Below are positions 58,513-64,000 of a DNA stretch of 64,000 nt, in pieces. The position numbers and the translations under genes were made by a program. Numbering within the stretch: position 1 is the stretch's first letter; each line of letters begins with the position of its first letter. The notes beneath the pieces are model-generated. The model was not told the origin of the DNA. It searched no databases and worked only from the letters and a program-made list of their open reading frames with translations. This DNA comes from CAWJJM01 sp963843275 (GTDB taxonomy: Bacteria; Acidobacteriota; Thermoanaerobaculia; Multivoradales; JBCCEF01), in assembly GCA_963843275.1 (NCBI GenBank), contig CAWJJM010000012.1:930001-994000 (forward strand), read 5' to 3'.

Positions 58513-59538
58513 GTGCTGGGACGACGCCGCAGCCTCAAGCGCCGGCTGGTCGCCGAGCTGGTCGAGGACAACGTCGCCCAGATCCGCGGGCTGGCCCCCC
58601 GGCGGCGCCGCCGCCCCGCGGCGGCGGGCGCGCGCTGGATCGCCGCCGTCGCCCTGCCGCTGTCGCTTCTGGCGCTCTCCCACGGCGGGTCACCGGTCGC
58701 CCCGGACGCCGCCGCCGCGGCGGCAGGTGGCGGGCGGCCGGCGGCGGTGCGGCCGGCCGCCGGGCCCCCGGAGAGGCGGGCCGCGGCGGACCTGGCGCCG
58801 GTCGACCCGGCCGTCTTCCCGCTGGCGGTGGGCAAGGTGGTCCTCGACCCCGGGCACGGCGGCGTCAACGGCGGCACGTACATCCCCTCCGGGCTGGTGG
58901 AGAAGGACCTCACCCTCGACATCGGCCGTCGGCTGCGCGACCTGCTGACGGCCGCCGGGTACGAGGTGCGGATGACCCGCGACGACGACCGCGACGTCAG
59001 CCTCGAGGAGCGGGCGCGCTTCGCCAACCGCGAGCAGGCCGACCTGTTCGTGTCGATCCACGTCAACTGGATCGAGAACCGCGCCGTGCGCGGCGTGGAG
59101 ACCTACTACCTGGGGACCACCGACGACCCCTTCCTGACCCGCCTCGCGGCCGAAGAGAACCGCGGCTCGGGCTATGCGGTGGCGGACCTGCGCGACCTGC
59201 TCGAGGAGCTGTACGCGGGGTTCCGTCAGACCAGCTCCGCCGATGCGGCGGCGGCGGTCCAGCGGTCGCTGCTGCGCTCGCTGCGCACCGTCAACCCGGC
59301 GGTGGACGACCGCGGGGTCAAGACGGCGCCGTTCCTGGTCCTGATGAAGACCGACATGCCGGCGGTGCTGGCGGAGGTCTCCTGCCTCTCCAACCGCAAG
59401 GAGGCGGAGCTGCTGGCCCGGCCGCTGTATCGACAGTACATCGCCGAGGCCCTCGCCTCGGGCATCGAGAGCTACGCCGCCAGCCGTTCCCCGGCCCGCG
59501 ATGCGGGCGGGGCGGCCGGGGCCAAGGGGAACGCCTGA
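58513..59538 (+). CDS. N-acetylmuramoyl-L-alanine amidase (Amidase_3)
   Basis: A 341-residue zinc amidase that cleaves septal peptidoglycan. Zinc and catalytic residues are all present: His115 (DPGHGG), Glu130 (LVEKDLTLDIG), His183 (SIHVNW) and Glu288 (LAEVSCLSN). An N-terminal cytoplasmic Arg-rich segment and one membrane helix (RWIAAVALPLSLLALSHGG) anchor it. Unlike AmiC, no AMIN domain is attached; the preceding gene supplies one. GTG start 58513; its TGA overlaps the ATG of the actin gene (TGATG). Confidence 0.95.
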   Translation: MLGRRRSLKRRLVAELVEDNVAQIRGLAPRRRRRPAAAGARWIAAVALPLSLLALSHGGSPVAPDAAAAAAGGGRPAAVRPAAGPPERRAAADLAPVDPAVFPLAVGKVVLDPGHGGVNGGTYIPSGLVEKDLTLDIGRRLRDLLTAAGYEVRMTRDDDRDVSLEERARFANREQADLFVSIHVNWIENRAVRGVETYYLGTTDDPFLTRLAAEENRGSGYAVADLRDLLEELYAGFRQTSSADAAAAVQRSLLRSLRTVNPAVDDRGVKTAPFLVLMKTDMPAVLAEVSCLSNRKEAELLARPLYRQYIAEALASGIESYAASRSPARDAGGAAGAKGNA

Positions 59539-60566
59539 TGAGCGAGAACAAGGGCAATCTGAAGGTGGGGATCGATCTCGGGACCTCGCGGTCCTCGGTC
59601 ACCGCGTCGAACGGCGAGCGCCACGTGGTCGAGAGCTACGTCGGGTGGCCGGCGGACATGGTGGCTCGCAAGGTGCTGAAGAAGGAGGTCCTGATCGGCC
59701 GCGAGGCGCTCGAGAACCGCTCCATGCTGGAGCTGGCGCGGCCGCTCGAGGAGGGCCTCATCAAGGAGGGGTCGAGCCGCGACGAGGCGGCGGTCCGCGA
59801 GCTGCTGCGGCACCTGCTCGGCCTCGCCGGCGCCTCGCCGGAGAAGCGCGACGGCGCCAAGGTGCACGCCGTGGTCGGCGTGCCCGCGGCGTCGCTGCGG
59901 GTCAACAAGCAGAGCCTGCGCAAGGCGATGGCGGACCTCGTCGACTCGCTGATGATCGTCTCCGAGCCCTTCGCGGTGGCCTACGGACTCGAGGCGCTGC
60001 TGCACACCATGATCCTCGACATCGGCGCCGGCACCGCGGACTTCTGCGTCATGCGCGGGCGGCTGCCCGGCGAGGAGGACCAGCGCACCCTGACCACCGC
60101 CGGCGACTGGCTCGACGAGCAGCTCGACCTGCAGCTCCGCGAGCGCTTCCCCGACGCCAGCTTCACCATCCACATGGTGCGCGAGTGGAAGGAGCGGCAC
60201 AGCTTCGTCGGCGACGCCAAGGGAGCGGTGAAGGTCACCGTGCCGGTGCAGGGCAAGCCGACCGAGATCGACGTCACCGAGGCGATGCGGACGGCCTGCG
60301 AGTCGCTGCTGCCGCCGCTCGTCGAGACCATGCTCGACCTGCTGTCCCGGGTCGATCCGGAGTACCAGGAGCGGGTGCGCAACAACGTGATCCTCGCCGG
60401 CGGAACGTCGTTGATCCGCGGCCTCGACAAGCGGCTGGAGGCCGAGCTCGGCCAGGTCGGCGGCGGCCGGGTCAGCCGGGTCAGCGACCCGGTCTTCGCC
60501 GGCTCGGACGGCGGCCTGTCGATCGCCCTGGAGGCGCCGGAGTCGGACTGGGACCGGCTCACCTGA
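59538..60566 (+). CDS. MamK-like bacterial actin
   Basis: A 342-residue actin-family ATPase. The phosphate-1 loop VGIDLGTSRSSV, phosphate-2 LDIGAGTADFCVM and adenosine motif LAGGTSLIRGLDKRL are intact. The pattern (VESYVGWPADMVARKVL, ENRSMLELARPLEEGLI, VHAVVGVPAASLRVNKQSLRK, VSEPFAVAYGLEALLHTMI, HSFVGDAK) follows the magnetosome actin MamK along its whole length, more closely than MreB, FtsA or ParM. No other magnetosome gene is present, and MamK-like proteins occur in non-magnetotactic bacteria. Coupling to the amidase suggests a cell-wall or polar positioning role (inference). Confidence 0.85.
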   Translation: MSENKGNLKVGIDLGTSRSSVTASNGERHVVESYVGWPADMVARKVLKKEVLIGREALENRSMLELARPLEEGLIKEGSSRDEAAVRELLRHLLGLAGASPEKRDGAKVHAVVGVPAASLRVNKQSLRKAMADLVDSLMIVSEPFAVAYGLEALLHTMILDIGAGTADFCVMRGRLPGEEDQRTLTTAGDWLDEQLDLQLRERFPDASFTIHMVREWKERHSFVGDAKGAVKVTVPVQGKPTEIDVTEAMRTACESLLPPLVETMLDLLSRVDPEYQERVRNNVILAGGTSLIRGLDKRLEAELGQVGGGRVSRVSDPVFAGSDGGLSIALEAPESDWDRLT

Positions 60567-60624
60567 CGCGCTTCTGGCACATCCTTGGCATCGGCCCAGG
60601 GTTCGGAACCGCCAGGAGATCCGG

Positions 60625-61455
60625 ATGACCCCGAACCCAGCCCGAACCGTCGATCCGTCCCCCCGTCCCGGCGCCGGCCGCGCGGCCGTGGTGGCCCTGG
60701 CCGTCTTCACGGTCGCCATGCTGGTCAGCCACGCCGTCTACACCTGGAACTGGCTCAACGCGCTGCCGCGTGCCCTGAGCTGGCTGGTCCAGCCCCTGCT
60801 CGCGGTGCTCCTGGTGGCGGCCGGCCTGGCGCTGGTCTCCCGCGGCGGGGCCCGCCGGATGGCCGCCGAGCTGGGGCTGGCGCGCCCCTTCGTCCCGGCG
60901 GTGCTCTTCGCCCTGCTCGCCACCCTGCCGCTGGCGATCGGGTTCGGCCTCGGCGACGACCCGCTGGCCAACTTCGACGGGCTGGGGATGGTGTTCACGG
61001 TGGCCGTGTGGCCGTTGATGGAGGAGCTGCTGTTCCGCGGCTACGCCTTCCGGCAGCTCCACCGGCGGGCCGGCTGGGGCTTCGCCAGCGCCGCCCTGGT
61101 GCCGCCGCTGATCTTCGGGCTGATCCACGTCCTGTTCGCCTTCTTCCTCGACCAGAACCTGCGCATCCCGCTGCTGGCCGCGGGCGCCAGCCTGCTCGGC
61201 GGCCTGTTCTTCTCCTGGCTCTTCGTCGCCTGGGGCGACAACCTGTGGGTGCCGGCGGCCTTCCACGGCCTGGCCAACTTCTGGTGGGAGGGCTTCGGCA
61301 TCGACCGCACCGGCATCGGCGGCTGGGGGGTGAACGCGCTGCGCCTGGCGGCGGTGGTCCTCGCCGTCGTGCTCACCCTGGTGTGGTCGCGGATGTTCTC
61401 CGCGGCGGCGCCGGCGGCCCCCGTTCCCGGCCAGGAGCCGGCCCGGGCGCCGTAG
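60625..61455 (+). CDS. CPBP-family intramembrane metalloprotease
   Basis: A 276-residue protein with about seven or eight transmembrane helices. The three CPBP motifs are present: MEELLFRGYAF (EE-x3-R), FGLIHVLFAFF (F-x3-H) and AAFHGLANFWW (H-x3-N/B). Family members are Rce1-like proteases, often of unknown substrate, and include bacteriocin self-immunity proteins. ATG 60625 starts 58 bp after the actin gene, preceded by CAGGAGATCC, so co-transcription is possible. Confidence 0.93.
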   Translation: MTPNPARTVDPSPRPGAGRAAVVALAVFTVAMLVSHAVYTWNWLNALPRALSWLVQPLLAVLLVAAGLALVSRGGARRMAAELGLARPFVPAVLFALLATLPLAIGFGLGDDPLANFDGLGMVFTVAVWPLMEELLFRGYAFRQLHRRAGWGFASAALVPPLIFGLIHVLFAFFLDQNLRIPLLAAGASLLGGLFFSWLFVAWGDNLWVPAAFHGLANFWWEGFGIDRTGIGGWGVNALRLAAVVLAVVLTLVWSRMFSAAAPAAPVPGQEPARAP

Positions 61456-61526
61456 CTGCCGCCCCGCGCCGCCTGCTATCCTGCCGTCCGGCACGGCGGT
61501 CGCCAGCGGTCGCCGCAGCGGATCCC

Positions 61527-62837
61527 ATGTCCCGACTCGTGCTGATCGTCGACGACGAGCCCGGCATCCTCACCGCCCTGGCGGGCATCCTGGGGGACGA
61601 GGGCTTCGAGACCCTGACCACCGCCAGCGGTGGGGAGGCGGTCGAGCTGTACCGGGAGCGCTCGCCGGACGTGGTGTTCCTGGACATCTGGATGCCCGAC
61701 CGCGATGGCCTCGAGACCCTGCAGGCGTTGCGCGAGGTCGACCCGGCGGCGGCGGTGATCATGATGTCGGGGCACGGCACCACCTCCACCGCGGTCAAGG
61801 CCATCAAGATGGGCGCCTTCGAGTACCTCGAGAAGCCGCTCTCCTACGCCCGCACCGTCGAGGCCGTGGAGGGCGCGCTCTCCTACCGGCGCGAGCTGGC
61901 GGCGGAGCAGGGCGGGGTGGTGCGGGCGCTCGAGCAGGGGCGCACCCGTCCCGACCTGGCGCGCGAGATCGAGCCGCCCCCCGGGCACCCGCTGCTGGCG
62001 GTGGGCACGACGGCGCAGCGGACGGTGCGCTCGAGCACCGTGATCTACGGCCACGGCCTGCACTCGGGCGGCCGGACCGGGATGGCGATCCAGCCGCTGC
62101 CGCCGGGCAGCGGCATCCACTTCCTGACGCTGCCGACGCATCGCCTGGTGCCCGCCCACGTCCGCGCCGTCGGCGACACCGACTACGCCACCACGCTCAG
62201 CGACGGCGGCGAGCCGATCCGCACCGTCGAGCACCTGCTGTCGGCGCTCCACGCCTACGGGATCACCAACCTGCTGGTCAAGGTGCACGGCGAGATCCCC
62301 GTGCTCGACGGCTCGGCGCTGGAGTTCTGCCGCACGCTCGAGGAGATCGGCGTCGAGGAACAGGACGCGCCGCGCCGCGAGCTGGTGATCGACCGCGAGT
62401 ACCGGGTCGGCGACGGGGAGAAGCTGCTGCGGATCGAGCCGTTCGACGGTTTCGCGGTGTCCTACCTGCTGCGCTACCCGCCGCCCGTCGGTGAGCAGTA
62501 TTTCGAGTTCGAGCTCACCGGCGGCGCCGACTACAAGCGGGAGATCGCTCCGGCCCGCACCTTCGGCTTCATGAAGGACCTGAAGATGATGAACGAGCTG
62601 GGCCTCGGCTCCGGGGGCCGCCTCGACAACTTCATCCTGGTCGGCGACGACGACGTGATCAACACCGAGCTCCGCTTCCCCGACGAGTTCGTGCGTCACA
62701 AGATCCTCGACATCGTCGGCGACCTGTACCTGCTCGGGTACCCCATCCGCGGGCGCGTCACGGCGCGGCTGACCGGCCACCGGGACAACATCGCCCTGCT
62801 GCGGCGCATCGCGGAGGCCGGCGGCGACGACGGCTGA
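61527..62837 (+). CDS. lpxC: Receiver domain fused to LpxC deacetylase
   Basis: A 436-residue fusion. Residues 1-120 form a complete CheY-like receiver: acidic pair VDDE (9-12), phospho-acceptor Asp53 (VVFLDIWMPD), conserved Thr/Ser region (MMSGHGTTS) and Lys103 (LEKPL). After a short linker, residues about 160-430 are LpxC, the zinc enzyme committing UDP-acyl-GlcNAc to lipid A: QRTVRSSTVIYGHGLHSG, TVEHLLSAL (Glu235, His236), EIPVLDGSA, ARTFGFMKDLKMM, RHKILDIVGDL (His391, Asp395, Asp399) and GHRDN (His418). All zinc and catalytic residues are in place. No histidine kinase is adjacent. ATG 61527 was chosen at the receiver start. Confidence 0.93.
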   Translation: MSRLVLIVDDEPGILTALAGILGDEGFETLTTASGGEAVELYRERSPDVVFLDIWMPDRDGLETLQALREVDPAAAVIMMSGHGTTSTAVKAIKMGAFEYLEKPLSYARTVEAVEGALSYRRELAAEQGGVVRALEQGRTRPDLAREIEPPPGHPLLAVGTTAQRTVRSSTVIYGHGLHSGGRTGMAIQPLPPGSGIHFLTLPTHRLVPAHVRAVGDTDYATTLSDGGEPIRTVEHLLSALHAYGITNLLVKVHGEIPVLDGSALEFCRTLEEIGVEEQDAPRRELVIDREYRVGDGEKLLRIEPFDGFAVSYLLRYPPPVGEQYFEFELTGGADYKREIAPARTFGFMKDLKMMNELGLGSGGRLDNFILVGDDDVINTELRFPDEFVRHKILDIVGDLYLLGYPIRGRVTARLTGHRDNIALLRRIAEAGGDDG

Positions 62838-62895
62838 GGCGCCGCCGTTGGTCCGGAAGCTGCACCTCGGTCCGGGGAAGGAGCGATCGCCCGCC

Positions 62896-64000
62896 ATGCC
62901 CCCGACCGGCCCCCGCACCCCGTCCCGCCGCCACCGCGCCCTCGGTGCGGTGCTCGCGGCGCTGGTCCTGTCGCAGGCCCCGGCGGCGGCGGCCGCCCCG
63001 GCCTGCCGCGCCGAGCTGGTGGTCGAGTCGAGCGGCGGCGAGCTGCATCCGCTCCACGAGCGCAACGCCCACATGCCCTGGCCCACCGCCTCGATGGTCA
63101 AGATGTTGACCGCCCTGGTGGCCGCGGACGCGGTGGCGGCCGGCGAGGTCTCGTGGGACACGCCCTACACCGTCTCCGCCGCGGCCAGCCGGGTGGGGGG
63201 CTCGCAGGTCTACCTCAAGCAGGGCGAGACCTTCCCCCTCGAGCAGCTCCTGCGGGGGACGCTGATCGAGTCCGCCAACGACTGTGCCTTCGGGGTGGCC
63301 GAGCTGGTGGCGGGCTCGGAGCAGGCCTTCGTCGAGCGGATGCGGGCCAAGGCGCGGCAGCTCGGGCTCGAGGACTACGCGATCTTCTCGCCCAACGGGC
63401 TGCCCAGCCCCGACGGCGCGGTGCACGACGACCGCATGACCGCCTGGGACGAGGCGCGGGTCGGGGCGGCCCTGATGCGGCACCCGCGGTTCCGGACCTG
63501 GGTGCGCGAGGAGGTGGCGCCGTTCCGGGACGGCACCTTCCAACTGTTCAACTTCAACTACCTCCTGCGCCGCTACCCGCCCGCGGACGGGATCAAGACC
63601 GGGTACCACCGCCGCGCCCGGTTCAACATCGCCGCCTCCGCCGAGCAGCACGGCGTGCGGCTGATCGCCGTCGCCCTGGGCTGCGAGCGCAAGGGGCAGC
63701 TCTTCGCGCGCAGCCAGGAGCTGCTCGAGGACGGCTTCGCGGCGTACCGGCCGGTGACGGTGGTGCGGCGCGGCGAGCGCCTCGGCAGCGAGGTCCCGGT
63801 GGCGGACGGCCGGCGCCAGGCCGTGCCCGTCCTCGCCGCCCGGTCGGTGCGGGTGATGAGCTACCGGGGGCGGCGCCCGCCGGTCCGCGTGCTGGTGGTG
63901 GGGGAGGGCGCGGCGGCTCCGCTGGCGCGCGGGGCGCGCGTCGGCCGCGTGGTGGTGGAGCGCGGCGGGCGGGTGGTGGGGGAGGCCCCGGTGGTCGCCG
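62896..64000 (+). CDS. D-alanyl-D-alanine carboxypeptidase (DacA-like), cut by the window end
   Basis: At least 368 residues, open to the end of the window. A signal peptide (LGAVLAALVLSQAPAAAAA) precedes a class A low-molecular-weight penicillin-binding protein domain: TASMVKM (SxxK, catalytic Ser), ESANDCAFGVAEL (SxN) and DGIKTGYHRRARFNIAAS (KTG). NYLLRRYPPADGIKTG is the usual approach. A C-terminal beta domain begins (GERLGSEVPVADGRRQ). It trims the terminal D-Ala of peptidoglycan stems. GGAAGGAG lies about 12 nt before ATG 62896. Confidence 0.93.
   Translation, partial: MPPTGPRTPSRRHRALGAVLAALVLSQAPAAAAAPACRAELVVESSGGELHPLHERNAHMPWPTASMVKMLTALVAADAVAAGEVSWDTPYTVSAAASRVGGSQVYLKQGETFPLEQLLRGTLIESANDCAFGVAELVAGSEQAFVERMRAKARQLGLEDYAIFSPNGLPSPDGAVHDDRMTAWDEARVGAALMRHPRFRTWVREEVAPFRDGTFQLFNFNYLLRRYPPADGIKTGYHRRARFNIAASAEQHGVRLIAVALGCERKGQLFARSQELLEDGFAAYRPVTVVRRGERLGSEVPVADGRRQAVPVLAARSVRVMSYRGRRPPVRVLVVGEGAAAPLARGARVGRVVVERGGRVVGEAPVVA

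Noticed and set aside
59538..60566. Magnetosome gene cluster
   Set aside because: Only the MamK-like actin is present; no mamA, mamB, mamE, mamM, mamO, mamP or mamQ homologue was seen.
1..64000. CRISPR array or restriction-modification/defence island
   Set aside because: No regularly spaced repeats and no Cas, methylase or restriction genes were found; the only defence-like items are the cassette-borne genes.

Overview
The window is about 64 kb of very GC-rich bacterial DNA. Gene content points to a soil or sediment Gram-negative, most likely an Acidobacteriota (Thermoanaerobaculia-like) lineage: a TPR-bearing serine/threonine kinase coupled to an ECF sigma factor, IPTL-CTERM surface proteins, LpxC, a bacillithiol-type redox pair, several PilZ proteins and a Hyb-type [NiFe] hydrogenase. 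The lineage is an inference from gene families, not from a marker gene.

Layout. 0.2-3.1 kb: an integrase remnant beside tRNA-Leu(TAA), then a SecA-like gene broken by three frameshifts. 3.1-11.2 kb: a DUF3667 membrane protein, two convergent IPTL-CTERM surface proteins, a flavoprotein remnant, arylamine N-acetyltransferase, a KirBac channel, an ATP-dependent DNA ligase and a sirtuin. 11.2-21.9 kb: hydrogenase genes in the order hybO-A-B-C on the minus strand, with the hybD-like protease 5.1 kb further on. The gap between hybC and hybD holds a small integron cassette array (three attC sites, no integrase in view) and accessory genes. 22.0-24.0 kb: divergent hypA, hypB and a nickel transporter. 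24.0-31.6 kb: a translationally coupled glycan operon (sulfotransferase-like protein, three glycosyltransferases, sulfatase-like lipoprotein). 31.7-35.2 kb: kinase and ECF sigma factor. 35.5-40.4 kb: hypF-C-D-E. 40.6-45.3 kb: a Rieske protein, a SWIB protein, PilZ proteins, and an acyl-CoA dehydrogenase behind a promoter carrying three palindromes. 45.3-51.0 kb: a hydrolase, a DJ-1-like lipoprotein, a BrxB/BrxC redox cluster, and TPM-domain proteins. 51.0-55.7 kb: an operon for a PDZ/7TM/PP2C phosphatase, a TPR protein and a ParA-like ATPase. 56.5-64 kb: a cell-envelope block of PilZ-AMIN protein, cell-wall amidase, MamK-like actin, CPBP protease, a REC-LpxC fusion and a D,D-carboxypeptidase.

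How the genes work together. HybO/A/B/C would oxidise H2 at the periplasmic face and pass electrons to quinone. HypA/B and the transporter supply nickel, HypF/C/D/E build the Fe(CN)2CO centre, and the HybD-like protease trims HybC. The most novel-looking block is 56.5-62.8 kb, where a PilZ domain, an AMIN domain, a separate amidase and a MamK-like filament sit in one run, followed by a receiver domain fused to LpxC.

Caution. Several conserved genes are broken by single-base indels or one nonsense codon (secA-like, hybC, hybB, a glycosyltransferase, a PilZ protein). Five of the six frameshifts are +1 in G/C-only strings, so base-level errors should be excluded before calling these genes dead.
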